A DNA stretch of 64,000 nucleotides from Aliidiomarina sp. (GTDB lineage Bacteria > Pseudomonadota > Gammaproteobacteria > Enterobacterales > Alteromonadaceae). Position numbers and translations under genes: made by a program. Below the pieces are notes generated by a model. It saw only the letters and a program-made list of their open reading frames with translations. It searched no databases and was not told the origin of the DNA. The DNA lies in assembly GCF_022565475.1 (NCBI RefSeq), contig NZ_JAIUMR010000001.1, forward strand, positions 310,001 through 374,000, read 5' to 3'. Below, one piece after another: positions 29,261 to 38,690 of the stretch; position 1 is the first letter of the stretch; the number at the start of each line of letters is the position of its first letter.

Positions 29261-29568
29261 GAGTAATTTAACCGCTGATAGAGTAGTATTCCCAGTTGCT
29301 GTATCGAGCAACCGAACCGTGTCGCAATTTAAAACAGTGCTATCTTTTTTTATATTACCATTAACCTAACTAGTGTACGCGAATATCCATAACGAAAATG
29401 TAACAAATTGTCGCTGAAATATTAGGCTTTTATTATACGTCAAGAACAAAGGTTAACGAGTCGGCGTGGAGTATAGACGATAGATTGTTAAAATTATTCC
29501 ATACCAGCTGCCAGTTACCGCTTAGATACGAAGTTTTAACGAAAAAGGTGCTTTTTTGCGCAGAAATA
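29261..29568. other. AT-rich intergenic region upstream of the RND operon
   Basis: 308 bases between tilS and the adaptor gene, both leftward. No supported gene, and in particular no trace of a missing TilS C-terminal domain. It should hold the tilS transcript end and the RND operon promoter. Only a weak A/T hairpin near 29553-29568 follows tilS. Confidence 0.6.
29432..29437 (-). promoter_or_regulatory. Candidate -10 box of the RND efflux operon
   Basis: Perfect TATAAT on the minus strand, about 170 bases before the adaptor start. No good -35 stands 16-18 bases upstream, so an activator may be needed, or the match may be chance in AT-rich DNA. Confidence 0.35.
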
Positions 29569-30567
29569 TTAGCGGCCGCGGAAATCTAGCTTTAGCCATT
29601 TCTGTTGACGATACACTTCAACTTGGCTCCAATTGACTCGCACTTGCTTGCCACCGCGACTACGTTGCAACTGGGTTTGTAGCTCGTATAGGATAGCCGC
29701 ACTCGGAAGGGTGATTTGAAAGGTTTCTAACCAAGCGCGCAGTAGCGCTCGCTGCAATTTTTCATCAAGCGACCACCAATTGGTTAATTCAAACCAGTTT
29801 TCCGCCGTCTGAAAGTCGCCTAATTTTTCGCTCAACAGCGCTTGCAGGACTTCTGTTTGTTCGCCGCATAACGCAGCAGTGCGCGCCGCTGTATGCTGAA
29901 ATGACGGAAAGCGCGCTTCAATCTGGGGAATGATTGTATGGCGAAAAAAATTACGCTCGATTCGGGTGTCATGATTGGTGTCATCTTCAATCCACTCGAC
30001 GCCATGAGCTCGTGCATAACGATAAATTTGATCTTTCGTTACGTTCAGCAAAGGACGGATTAAACGGCGCTGATCGACAAACTCAGCAATTTGCTGCATT
30101 CCCGCGAGTCCTTTTGGTCCCGAACCACGTTTGAGCTGTAACAGCAGGGTTTCAACCTGATCAGTGCGATGCTGGCCTAATAAAATCACGGCGTTCTTGC
30201 TGGTTAACTCAGCCAAACGGCGATAGCGTGCTAAACGCCCCTGCTCTTCCTTGCTCAAGCGCTTACCGGTCGGCACGGTCACTGGCTCAACAATGTGGTC
30301 GATTCCCGCACGTTGACAATAAGTGCGTAAAAACTCAGCCCATGCAGGCGAATCCGGATGGAAATAATGATCAAGGTGAATCGCGAGGTAGTGAAAGTCG
30401 GGAAACTCCTGCTGGAAGCGCAAGGTTAAGTCGAGCACGGACTGAGAATCCGCACCACCACCTAAAGCCACCACAATCTGTTGCCCCGCAGGAAGTTCCA
30501 ACGAGGTCAACAGATCACGATACAGCGGATAAAGGTCAGTTTCTGCTGACGCAGGAAGCGCCATCAT
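29569..30567 (-). CDS. tilS: tRNA(Ile)-lysidine synthase, short form with altered PP-loop
   Basis: 332 residues. TilS modifies C34 of tRNA-Ile(CAU) to lysidine using ATP, an essential activity. The ATP-pyrophosphatase loop reads GGGADS (G36-S41), where the family norm is SGGxDS; the GGT codon for G36 is one base from AGT serine. Downstream family blocks are present: HLDHYFHPDS, LLGQHRTDQVETLLLQLKRGSGPKGLAGM, PLLNVTKDQIYRYA (long one read in parts) and EDDTNHDTRIERNFFRH. The protein stops after the middle domain; E. coli TilS (432 residues) has a further C-terminal domain. Short forms are known in other phyla. Two ATGs are adjacent (30567, 30564); the second is better spaced from AGGA. Follows accA after 9 bases. 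Confidence 0.87.
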   Translation of the reverse strand: MMALPASAETDLYPLYRDLLTSLELPAGQQIVVALGGGADSQSVLDLTLRFQQEFPDFHYLAIHLDHYFHPDSPAWAEFLRTYCQRAGIDHIVEPVTVPTGKRLSKEEQGRLARYRRLAELTSKNAVILLGQHRTDQVETLLLQLKRGSGPKGLAGMQQIAEFVDQRRLIRPLLNVTKDQIYRYARAHGVEWIEDDTNHDTRIERNFFRHTIIPQIEARFPSFQHTAARTAALCGEQTEVLQALLSEKLGDFQTAENWFELTNWWSLDEKLQRALLRAWLETFQITLPSAAILYELQTQLQRSRGGKQVRVNWSQVEVYRQQKWLKLDFRGR

Positions 30568-30576
30568 GGGTCCTAT

Positions 30577-31533
30577 TTAAACGTAACCAAACGACATCAG
30601 CTTTTTATAACGCTGCTCCAGCAACTCATCATGCGACAACCCCGAAAGACTTGCGAGGTCGTCGGCAATACGCTGTTTTAATCGCGTTGCGGTCGTCGCG
30701 TAGTCGCGATGCGCGCCACCAAGCGGTTCTTCAACGATTTTATCAATCAGGCCTAACTCCAACGAACGTTGCGCGGTAACACCCATGGCTTCAGCCGCTA
30801 ATTCAGCTTTCGTGGCACTTTTCCACAAAATCGACGCACAGCCTTCTGGTGAAATCACCGAGTAAGTGCTGTATTGCAGCATATTCACACGGTCACCTAC
30901 ACCAATCGCCAAAGCACCACCGGAGCCACCTTCACCAATCACAGTACAGACAATCGGTACCCGCAAACGCGCCATGACTTTTAAGTTTCGGGCAATGGCT
31001 TCACTCTGCCCACGCTCTTCGGCACCGATTCCTGGGTATGCACCCGGTGTATCAATAAAGGTCACGATTGGCATTTTAAAACGTTCGGCCATTTCCATTA
31101 GGCGTAGCGCTTTGCGATAACCTTCTGGTTTCGGCATACCGAAATTGCGGCGAACCTTTTCTTTGGTTTCTCGACCTTTCTGTTGGCCAATGACCATGAT
31201 CGGTTTGCCGTCCAGTCGAGCAATGCCGCCAACAATTGCTTTATCGTCGGCAAAGGCGCGGTCACCGGCCAACTCATCAAACTCAGTGAACATGAGCTTA
31301 ATGTAGTCCAAGGTATAAGGGCGCAGCGGATGGCGAGCTAACTGAGCCATTTGCCACGCGCCTAAATCGCCAAAGATCTTGGTAATTAGTTCGCTACGCT
31401 TCTTTTGTAGCTGCGTGATCTCTTTTTCTAAGTCAATATCGAGACCGCCTTTCGCGCCGACAGCACGTAACTCTTCAATTTGTGCTTCTAGTTCAGCAAT
31501 AGGCTGCTCAAACTCTAAAAAATTTAGATTCAT
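30577..31533 (-). CDS. accA: Acetyl-CoA carboxylase carboxyltransferase subunit alpha
   Basis: 318 residues, matching the 319 of E. coli. The start [16 protein letters not shown] is nearly the E. coli N-terminus; an in-frame start 24 bases upstream would add eight unrelated residues and is rejected. With AccD it transfers carboxyl from carboxybiotin to acetyl-CoA, the committed step of fatty acid synthesis. Family blocks: [22 protein letters not shown] (in parts [12 protein letters not shown] and [10 protein letters not shown]), [20 protein letters not shown] and [15 protein letters not shown], the oxyanion-hole region. It lies 16 bases after dnaE, as in E. coli dnaE-accA. Confidence 0.97.
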   Translation of the reverse strand: MNLNFLEFEQPIAELEAQIEELRAVGAKGGLDIDLEKEITQLQKKRSELITKIFGDLGAWQMAQLARHPLRPYTLDYIKLMFTEFDELAGDRAFADDKAIVGGIARLDGKPIMVIGQQKGRETKEKVRRNFGMPKPEGYRKALRLMEMAERFKMPIVTFIDTPGAYPGIGAEERGQSEAIARNLKVMARLRVPIVCTVIGEGGSGGALAIGVGDRVNMLQYSTYSVISPEGCASILWKSATKAELAAEAMGVTAQRSLELGLIDKIVEEPLGGAHRDYATTATRLKQRIADDLASLSGLSHDELLEQRYKKLMSFGYV

Positions 31534-31549
31534 TCGTGGTTTCCAATAC

Positions 31550-34500
31550 TTATTCAAAGCACAACCGAACGTTTTCTGCGCCCAGCCGTAAATTTAATTC
31601 ATAGATGACATCGTCATTCGGTTCAATAAACCAATCGCTGCCAACATCGACTCGTGCCTCCGCGCCTGGCATTCGACAATAAAGATGCACAGGACATGTT
31701 CCACGCGAAGCTCCGCGTAAAACTGAAATCAAATCAGCAACTTGCTTTTCATTTAGCCTTTTTTCAGGGCCTTCATCGGCCGCCGAATCCGCTGCTGTAG
31801 GTGCATCCTTGCTGTCGTTAAGCTCTAGTGTTAAAGCCAAAGCACGCACATATTGTGCTCGTGCTTGTTCTAATGTCATCACTTCACTAGCGGTCATTGT
31901 ATTGCCACCGCTGAAAGAATCAAATCGTACCTCTCCTTTCACCCAGAGAATTTGGTCTTTTTCGAGCAAGGCTTCATACTGTTCAAACTCACGATTAAAC
32001 AGCCGAACTTCGAGTCGAGCACTCTTATCATCGAGTGTCATTAAGCCCCAACGCTGACCTTTCTTATTCATCATCGAGCGGGCATCAAGGACCAAACCAG
32101 CGACGGCAATCTGTTCACCCTTGCGGGTTTTATCGACCTCAGCTAACCGGCTATGGGTATAATGCATTAACTCTTTGCGGTAGCGGTTGACTGGGTGCCC
32201 CGTTAAATAGAGCCCCAACGTTTCACGTTCACCTTCAAGCCAAACCGCTTCTGGCCATGGCGACACCATTTCGAATTCATGCTCAATGTTTTCGGGTTCA
32301 GCAGCCAACACACCAAATAAATCCGACTGGCCAACAGCTTCAGCTTGCGCATGTTGTTCTGCTTGCCGCATTGCCTTATCAAGCGTCGCCATTAACGCCG
32401 CACGGTGCGGACCAAGGTTGTCCATCGCGCCAGCCCGAATCAAGCGTTCAATCACTCGCCGATTCAACTTTTTCAAATCAACACGGCTGCAAAAATCAAA
32501 TAAGTCAGTGAATGCGCCACCGCTCTCTCGAGCCTGAATAATTGACTCAATAGGACCTTCACCGACACCTTTGATAGCACCAATACCGTAAATGATTTGC
32601 TGCGCATCATCGACAGAAAACTTGTAATATCCACGATTTACATCAGGCGGCAGTATTTTCAGCCCCATCCGCTCGCATTCATCAACGAGGGTGACAATCT
32701 TATCCGTGTTGTCCATATCGGCTGACATAACCGCAGCCATAAACTCAGCAGGATAATGCACCTTCATCCAAAGTGTTTGATATGACACCAGTGCATAGGC
32801 GGCTGAATGCGATTTATTAAAGCCGTAGCCAGCAAACTTTTCCACCAAGTCGAAGATTTTAATTGCTAACGTGGGGTCGATACCATTGTCCGCAGCACCT
32901 TGTTCGAACACAGCGCGCTGCTTTTCCATCTCCTCAGGCTTTTTCTTACCCATGGCTCGCCGCAGCAAATCTGCACCGCCTAGAGTATAACCTGCCAATA
33001 CCTGAGCGATCTGCATGACTTGCTCTTGGTACAAGATAACCCCGTAGGTCGGCTCCAGAATCGGCTTTAGCGAATCATGCTGATACGTGGAATCCGGATA
33101 GGAAATTTCCTCGCGCCCATGCTTTCGGTCGATAAAGTTATCGACCATGCCTGACTGCAACGGACCTGGGCGGAACAGTGCGACTAACGCGATAATGTCT
33201 TCAAAACTGTCCGGTAAAAGGCGCTTAATCAGCTCTTTCATGCCACGCGATTCAAGCTGAAACACCGCCGTTGTCTCAGCCCGTTTTAACACTTCAAAAC
33301 AGCGTGGGTCGTTGAGCGGAATGGACTCAATAAAAATTGGCTTTTGTTGCGTCTCGGCCCGGCGCGCATTCACCATGTCGAGCGCCCACTGAATAATCGT
33401 TAATGTGCGCAGACCAAGAAAATCGAACTTTACCAGTCCGGCTGTTTCAACATCATTCTTATCAAACTGAGTGACGGGGAATTTCCCTTCCGAATCACAA
33501 TATAATGGCGTGAAATCAGTTATTTTTGTTGGTGCAATAACCACGCCACCCGCGTGTTTACCAGCATTTCGGGTCACACCTTCGAGACGACGGGCCATAT
33601 CAATGACCTCGCGCACTTCATCGTCACTATTATAGAGTTCGGGCAGTCGTGGTTCTTCTTCAAAGGCTTGGGCAAGTGTCATTCCCGGCGTTGGCGGGAT
33701 CAACTTAGAGATTCGGTCGACGAACCCATAAGGCTGCCCCAACACCCGCCCAACATCACGGACGACGGCCTTCGCCGCCATGGTACCAAAGGTAATAATC
33801 TGTGACACGGCCTCACGACCATACAACTCGGCAACGTGATCGATGACTTCGTCACGACGATCCATACAAAAGTCGACGTCAAAGTCAGGCATGGAAACCC
33901 GTTCCGGATTCAAGAATCGCTCGAAAAGGAGGTCGAACTCCAGCGGATCAAGATCAGTAATCTTTAGTGCATAAGCTACTAAAGAGCCAGCACCCGATCC
34001 TCGCCCCGGTCCTACCGGAATGCCATTGTCTTTACTCCACTGAATAAATTCCATGACGATTAAGAAGTAGCCGGGGAAACCCATGTTGTTGATGACTTCG
34101 AGTTCGATATCTAAGCGCTCGTCATACTCGACGCGTTTCTCAGCACGAACCGTCGGGTCCGGAAATAAGAAAGCTAAGCGTTCTTCTAAGCCTTCTTTTG
34201 ATTTCTTGATGAGAAAGTCACCTTCCGTCAAACCACCGGTCGGAAAGTTCGGTAAAAAATACTCATTCAGTCGCACCGTCACATTGCAGCGACGTGCAAT
34301 TTCAACCGTATTTGCGAGTGCTTCGGGAATGTCAGCAAAGAGCTCCTGCATTTCTTCTTCACTGCGCAAGTACTGTTGCTTGCTATAGCGTTGTGGTCGA
34401 CGTGGATCGGACAAGGTAAAACTGTCATGAATCGCCACGCGGATTTCGTGCGCCTCAAAGTCGTCTTCACGCAAGAATACCACTTCGTTGGTAGCAACGA

Positions 34501-35086
34501 CGGGCAAGTCAGCCTCTTCAGCTAAAGCCACTGCGGCATGAACATACCGTTCTTCATCCGGACGCCCAGTGCGACTTAATTCCAAGTAAAAGCGGTCAGG
34601 AAAATGGGCTTGATAAAAAGCGACGCTTTGCTGCACTGCTTTTCGTTGACTACGCAGTAACCCGCGGCCAATATCACCGTCGCGGCTGCCAGACAACAAC
34701 AGCAGTCCCTCGCCCCATTGTTGCAACCACGCTTGGTCTATACATGGCTTGCCACAACGATGGCCCTGCAGATACGCAGCAGAAATCAGTTCTGTGAGGT
34801 TTTTATAGCCCGTTTCATTCATGGCCAAAGCAGTTAATCGAAATGGCTCATCCGGCCAATCCGCGCTTAATACATTGAAGTCGCAACCGATGAGAGGCTT
34901 AATGCCAAGGCCACGGGCAGTTTGATAGTAACGCACTAAACCACAAAGGTTCATTTCATCCGTCAGCGCCATCGCTGGCATGTTCAAATCAGCCACACGT
35001 TGGCAAATTGGCTTCACTTTCGCTAATCCATCGACCATGGAAAAATCGCTATGGATGCGCAAATGTACAAACGCTGGTGAGCTCAT
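31550..35086 (-). CDS. dnaE: DNA polymerase III alpha subunit
   Basis: 1178 residues (E. coli 1160), the replicative polymerase. PHP domain at the N-terminus ([18 protein letters not shown], about 5-25). Palm with catalytic aspartates in [16 protein letters not shown] near residues 395-405. [16 protein letters not shown] and the fingers block [13 protein letters not shown] are typical. The helix-hairpin-helix, an OB fold ([20 protein letters not shown]), and a tau-binding C-terminal region follow. The ribosome site is AGG 6 bases before ATG. It heads the dnaE-accA-tilS unit. rnhB and lpxB, which precede dnaE in E. coli, are absent here. Confidence 0.97.
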   Translation of the reverse strand: MSSPAFVHLRIHSDFSMVDGLAKVKPICQRVADLNMPAMALTDEMNLCGLVRYYQTARGLGIKPLIGCDFNVLSADWPDEPFRLTALAMNETGYKNLTELISAAYLQGHRCGKPCIDQAWLQQWGEGLLLLSGSRDGDIGRGLLRSQRKAVQQSVAFYQAHFPDRFYLELSRTGRPDEERYVHAAVALAEEADLPVVATNEVVFLREDDFEAHEIRVAIHDSFTLSDPRRPQRYSKQQYLRSEEEMQELFADIPEALANTVEIARRCNVTVRLNEYFLPNFPTGGLTEGDFLIKKSKEGLEERLAFLFPDPTVRAEKRVEYDERLDIELEVINNMGFPGYFLIVMEFIQWSKDNGIPVGPGRGSGAGSLVAYALKITDLDPLEFDLLFERFLNPERVSMPDFDVDFCMDRRDEVIDHVAELYGREAVSQIITFGTMAAKAVVRDVGRVLGQPYGFVDRISKLIPPTPGMTLAQAFEEEPRLPELYNSDDEVREVIDMARRLEGVTRNAGKHAGGVVIAPTKITDFTPLYCDSEGKFPVTQFDKNDVETAGLVKFDFLGLRTLTIIQWALDMVNARRAETQQKPIFIESIPLNDPRCFEVLKRAETTAVFQLESRGMKELIKRLLPDSFEDIIALVALFRPGPLQSGMVDNFIDRKHGREEISYPDSTYQHDSLKPILEPTYGVILYQEQVMQIAQVLAGYTLGGADLLRRAMGKKKPEEMEKQRAVFEQGAADNGIDPTLAIKIFDLVEKFAGYGFNKSHSAAYALVSYQTLWMKVHYPAEFMAAVMSADMDNTDKIVTLVDECERMGLKILPPDVNRGYYKFSVDDAQQIIYGIGAIKGVGEGPIESIIQARESGGAFTDLFDFCSRVDLKKLNRRVIERLIRAGAMDNLGPHRAALMATLDKAMRQAEQHAQAEAVGQSDLFGVLAAEPENIEHEFEMVSPWPEAVWLEGERETLGLYLTGHPVNRYRKELMHYTHSRLAEVDKTRKGEQIAVAGLVLDARSMMNKKGQRWGLMTLDDKSARLEVRLFNREFEQYEALLEKDQILWVKGEVRFDSFSGGNTMTASEVMTLEQARAQYVRALALTLELNDSKDAPTAADSAADEGPEKRLNEKQVADLISVLRGASRGTCPVHLYCRMPGAEARVDVGSDWFIEPNDDVIYELNLRLGAENVRLCFE

Positions 35087-35258
35087 ACGGACCTATTTCA
35101 TCGTTATTATTTTATACTTGAAAAGACCTAGCATTGTGCCTGAAAGCGGCGCAGCTGTCACCCGCAAGAGGTGCGCAACCAATGAAAATCAGAAAAGGCA
35201 AAATCACCGCGTTTGCAGTGCAAATTAAATGTGGATCAGGATAAGAGAAGAACCAAAA

Positions 35259-35335
35259 TGGCGGAGCGGACGGGACTCGAACCCGCGACCCCCGGCGTGA
35301 CAGGCCGGTATTCTAACCAACTGAACTACCGCTCC
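35259..35335 (-). tRNA. aspV: tRNA-Asp(GTC), copy 2
   Basis: 77 bases including an encoded CCA. On the minus strand it begins GGAGCGGTAG, the anticodon loop is CCTGTCACG (GTC), the T-arm is GGTTCGAGTCC, and the acceptor stem closes with CCGCTCCGCCA. It differs from E. coli tRNA-Asp at only a few bases. It is the distal of two identical copies separated by 99 bases. Confidence 0.97.
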
Positions 35336-35434
35336 GTATTTGATTGCAGCCGCTCAGTGCTGCAGAAATCTAAACCGCGAGGTAGTTCAAATGCGGAATA
35401 GATTTTGTCTTGCCTACTCTTCGATGAGAGAAAG

Positions 35435-35511
35435 TGGCGGAGCGGACGGGACTCGAACCCGCGACCCCCGGCGTGACAGGCCGGTATTCTAACCAACTGA
35501 ACTACCGCTCC
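35435..35511 (-). tRNA. aspV: tRNA-Asp(GTC), copy 1
   Basis: 77 bases, identical over the full length to the copy at 35259-35335. It is the promoter-proximal copy, with a strong stable-RNA promoter about 70 bases upstream on the minus strand. Adjacent to dnaQ, like aspV in E. coli. Confidence 0.97.
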
Positions 35512-35579
35512 ATCCGTCAAGTAACGTTGTTAAAACAGTTTGAAGTGTTCCTGAAACTGTTCCCCTCAACGCGGCGAGG

Positions 35580-35608
35580 ATAATACGAGGGAGAATGTTT
35601 CGAGTCAA
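35580..35608 (-). promoter_or_regulatory. Sigma-70 promoter of the tRNA-Asp pair
   Basis: On the minus strand: TTGACT (35603-35608), a 17-base spacer and TATTAT (35580-35585). The sequence after the -10 is GC-rich (CCTCGCCGCG), the type of discriminator seen in stable-RNA promoters under stringent control. Near-consensus, and it points into the tRNA genes. Confidence 0.88.
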
Positions 35609-35695
35609 CCCCTTTTTTTACACTTTTTGGCTCGTTTGCTCATGTTTAAGGCAATTGATCGCTATTCACACAAAAAATGTTGCAAAAACCGTCAA

Positions 35696-36448
35696 CTACC
35701 AATGTTTCTCCGGAGCATCCGCTAAAATACCTTGTAAATATTGCTGATGAGTTTGTTGCTCAGCGGCACTCGCAGAAATCACGCGCAATGATTTACCGGC
35801 ACTATTGAGTCGCTGAATTTGCGATCCATCGGTTTGCTGATGTTGTTGCTGTGCAGCTTGGAATAATTTGCGCTGCCCTCCGGTCATCAACAAATAAACG
35901 TCAGCGAGAATTTCCGCATCGAGTAAGGCGCCGTGCAAGGTACGGTGACCATTCTCCACATCGAAACGCTTGCACAATGCATCAAGGCTATTGCGTTGAC
36001 CCGGAAATTGTTCGCGAGCAAAGGCTAAGGTATCAAAAACGTCACAAACGTCCTCTAATTTACCTTTGTGACTGCCGAGCAGGCTGAGTTCATGATTCAA
36101 AAAGCCAACGTCAAAGGGCGCATTATGAATCACGAGTTCAGAGTCGCGAATGAACTCGAGAAAGTCGTCGACCACTTGCGCAAAAACCGGCTTGTCCGCT
36201 AAAAATTCGTTGGTAATACCATGGACTTTAATCGCGTCTTCTTCGACGAAACGTTGTGGATTCAAATAAACATGGAAATGGTTCCCCGTAAGTTTCCGAC
36301 CAACCATTTCCACACAGCCGATTTCAATCACCCTATGTCCTTCCGCAGGATTAATACCTGTAGTTTCAGTGTCTAAAATAATTTGTCGTTTATCCGGGAT
36401 AAAATGCTCTGCGAACGGATCAAGGGTGGCAGATTGAACTTGCGTCAT
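35696..36448 (-). CDS. dnaQ: DNA polymerase III epsilon subunit, 3'-5' proofreading exonuclease
   Basis: 250 residues. DEDDh exonuclease: ExoI ILDTETTGINP with the D-x-E pair, ExoII VIHNAPFDVGFLNHE, ExoIII with histidine and aspartate in TLHGALLDAEILADVYL. The C-terminal part is glutamine-rich (AQQQHQQTDGSQ), the flexible tether that binds alpha. Divergent from rnhA with 118 bases between, the same layout as in E. coli. Confidence 0.96.
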   Translation of the reverse strand: MTQVQSATLDPFAEHFIPDKRQIILDTETTGINPAEGHRVIEIGCVEMVGRKLTGNHFHVYLNPQRFVEEDAIKVHGITNEFLADKPVFAQVVDDFLEFIRDSELVIHNAPFDVGFLNHELSLLGSHKGKLEDVCDVFDTLAFAREQFPGQRNSLDALCKRFDVENGHRTLHGALLDAEILADVYLLMTGGQRKLFQAAQQQHQQTDGSQIQRLNSAGKSLRVISASAAEQQTHQQYLQGILADAPEKHW

Positions 36449-36566
36449 TGTTGTTTTGCCCTTCGGTACGAAAACTTATACTCTTATGCATTAACCATTA
36501 GCTAGCATCTTAGCCTTTCATCCTCGAAAAACAAAGTTTAGATGCCACCGCAGCGAATTCTTATTC

Positions 36567-37046
36567 ATGACAAAAAAAACATTGGTGACAATTTACACAG
36601 ACGGATCCTGTTTAGGTAATCCTGGCCCCGGCGGTTATGGCATTGTGCTGCAGGCTGGGAAACATCACAAAGAGCTCGCGCAGGGTTATCAACTCACCAC
36701 GAATAATCGGATGGAGCTGTTAGCTGCTGCGGTTGCCTTAGAGTCGTTAAAGCGCCCATGTTCGGTTGATCTGTGGACCGACAGTGAATATGTCCGCCAA
36801 GGCATTACCAAATGGCTTGCCGGTTGGAAACGCAATAATTTTCGCACCAGTCAGAAAAAAGCCGTTAAAAACGTCGATTTATGGCAACGCCTTGATGCCG
36901 CACAAGCGCGTCATGAGGTTCGTTGGCACTGGGTGAAGGGTCATGCAGGTCACCCCGAGAATGAACGCTGTGATGAACTTGCTCGCGAAGCAGCCAATGC
37001 TGACGATCGGCTCGAAGACCAAGGTTATCAACCGGAGATCAACTAG
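36567..37046 (+). CDS. rnhA: Ribonuclease HI
   Basis: 159 residues (E. coli 155). Degrades RNA in RNA-DNA hybrids. The four catalytic carboxylates are visible: D in [13 protein letters not shown] in [10 protein letters not shown] in [11 protein letters not shown] and D in [11 protein letters not shown]; the basic protrusion is [14 protein letters not shown]. Its last 8 bases overlap the 3' end of the convergent methyltransferase gene. Confidence 0.97.
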   Translation: MTKKTLVTIYTDGSCLGNPGPGGYGIVLQAGKHHKELAQGYQLTTNNRMELLAAAVALESLKRPCSVDLWTDSEYVRQGITKWLAGWKRNNFRTSQKKAVKNVDLWQRLDAAQARHEVRWHWVKGHAGHPENERCDELAREAANADDRLEDQGYQPEIN

Positions 37047-37791
37047 ATTTTGTCATGCCACGTCCAACCGCCACCGCGCCTGCCCGCACCGGTCTTTTAT
37101 GGCTTTGACGCAGGCGCACCGGCGTTAACGGCCATTCGCGTTTGCGTGCCACGAGATAATAGCCAGCCTGCAACCAAGTGCATGTTTGCATGATTTGGCG
37201 CCAACCTTTTTCAGGATTTCCATCCGCTCGGCACATGACGCCGGCACCAAAATAATCGCAAGCAATGACTTCATAATGCAGTAAAGACAGCCAATCTTTC
37301 ACCCGTTGCGGTGTAAACAAACGACTATCCCACAATGCTTGTTGACGATATTTCGGTAGGATTCGCGCAAACTGGGCAGGACTCAACGGATTTGTCATGG
37401 CAATGACAACGTGCCCGTCCGCTCTCAACACCCGATTTACTTCGCGCAGCAGAGCGTGAGGGTTCTCGTGATATTGCAAAACAAACGGTAAAAATACGGC
37501 GTCAACACTGTCCTTTTGAAATGGCAATGCATGCAAATCAGCTCGGATAAACGTCTCGTCATTCGCCAACGCACGTTGCGGTGAGACGATGTACTGCTCA
37601 CGAATGCGACAAGGCGTATCTAAACCGGCAGAAAGTCCGCCTAGTTTAACTAAATAATGCCCAAAAACCGTTTCCCAATGCGGCGCTAACGCAGATTCTA
37701 GCGCCTGTCGCAGCCAGTCCCCCTGCGGAATATCTTGCCAGCGCCGAGGTAAAGGTTGTGAATAATCACGAATTGCCGGTTTAAACCACAT
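37039..37791 (-). CDS. SAM-dependent methyltransferase, YafS-like
   Basis: 250 residues, class I methyltransferase (Methyltransf_11 type). The acidic beta-2 and post-II motifs are [20 protein letters not shown] and [20 protein letters not shown]. The glycine motif I is weak (KLGGLSAG), as often in this group. Position and orientation, between rnhA and gloB, are those of yafS in E. coli. Substrate unknown. Confidence 0.8.
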   Translation of the reverse strand: MWFKPAIRDYSQPLPRRWQDIPQGDWLRQALESALAPHWETVFGHYLVKLGGLSAGLDTPCRIREQYIVSPQRALANDETFIRADLHALPFQKDSVDAVFLPFVLQYHENPHALLREVNRVLRADGHVVIAMTNPLSPAQFARILPKYRQQALWDSRLFTPQRVKDWLSLLHYEVIACDYFGAGVMCRADGNPEKGWRQIMQTCTWLQAGYYLVARKREWPLTPVRLRQSHKRPVRAGAVAVGRGMTKSS

Positions 37792-37840
37792 AGCGGATCC
37801 CTTTATACTGTCGTTCTAGCATAACAGGTTGAGAGGAATG

Positions 37841-38623
37841 ATGCGTATAGAGGCAGTCTCTGCATTTCGAGACAATTATATCTGGACAATTCGACCGAGC
37901 AAGCAGACGGATGGTCAAACAAACGGGTGTATCGTGGTTGATCCCGGTGACGCTGAACCCGTGCTTGCTTGGCTGCAGAAAAATGAATGCCAGCTTAACG
38001 CTATTCTGATTACGCATCATCACTGGGACCACACCAATGGCATTGACGAGCTGGTGGCAAAATACGCTTGCCCTGTTTACGGCCCAGTAAGTGATAAAAT
38101 ACCGGCGATTACCCACCCTGTAAAAGGCGGTGATGAACTCACGCTGCTCGGTGGTGCCTTGCAATTAAACGTGATTGAATGCCCAGGGCACACCTTAGAT
38201 CATATTGCTTATATCAACGCACAATATATGTTTGTCGGTGATACCCTCTTTGCTGCCGGTTGCGGCCGAATGTTTGAAGGTGAAGCCGAGCAATTCTATC
38301 AATCATTACAGAAGTTAACCGCACAACCTGCAGATTGTCAGGTCTATTGTGCGCACGAATACACAGCCGCTAACTTAGCGTTTGCAGCGGCGGTTGAGCC
38401 TGATAATTTAGCCATTCAAGAGCGCCAAGCACAAGTCGCGGCGCTTCGGCAACAGAATCTGCCGACTATTCCATCCGAATTGGCTGTCGAGTTCGCAACC
38501 AATCCGTTTCTGCGTTGTCATTTACCGTCGGTAACGGCAGCAGCGGAAAAGCGCGCGGGTCAGCGCTTAAACTCGGCCGCTGAAGTATTTGCGGTGATTC
38601 GAGCTTGGAAAGACAACTATTAA
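37841..38623 (+). CDS. gloB: Hydroxyacylglutathione hydrolase (glyoxalase II)
   Basis: 260 residues. Hydrolyses S-lactoylglutathione to lactate and glutathione, completing methylglyoxal detoxification. Binuclear metal motif in ITHHHWDHTNG, further ligands in CPGHTLDHIAY, GDTLFAAGCGRMFEG and CAHEYTAANLAFA. The N-terminus (IEAVSAFRDNYIW) matches GloB. Three starts lie close together (TTG 37829, ATG 37838, ATG 37841); GAGAGG at 37831-37836 fits the last best. Divergent from the methyltransferase gene. Confidence 0.95.
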   Translation: MRIEAVSAFRDNYIWTIRPSKQTDGQTNGCIVVDPGDAEPVLAWLQKNECQLNAILITHHHWDHTNGIDELVAKYACPVYGPVSDKIPAITHPVKGGDELTLLGGALQLNVIECPGHTLDHIAYINAQYMFVGDTLFAAGCGRMFEGEAEQFYQSLQKLTAQPADCQVYCAHEYTAANLAFAAAVEPDNLAIQERQAQVAALRQQNLPTIPSELAVEFATNPFLRCHLPSVTAAAEKRAGQRLNSAAEVFAVIRAWKDNY

Positions 38624-38690
38624 ATTAAACATTGCTTTGATGACGCAAATACGGCTAAATTTCACCCAGTTCCAAACGAGACTGCATGAC

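Noticed and set aside
35213-35401. Open frame reading MAERTGLEPATPGVTG, and the reverse one at 35326-35520 reading AVVQLVRIPACHAGG
   Set aside because: Both are translations of the tRNA-Asp genes and flanks, a well-known kind of false protein annotation.
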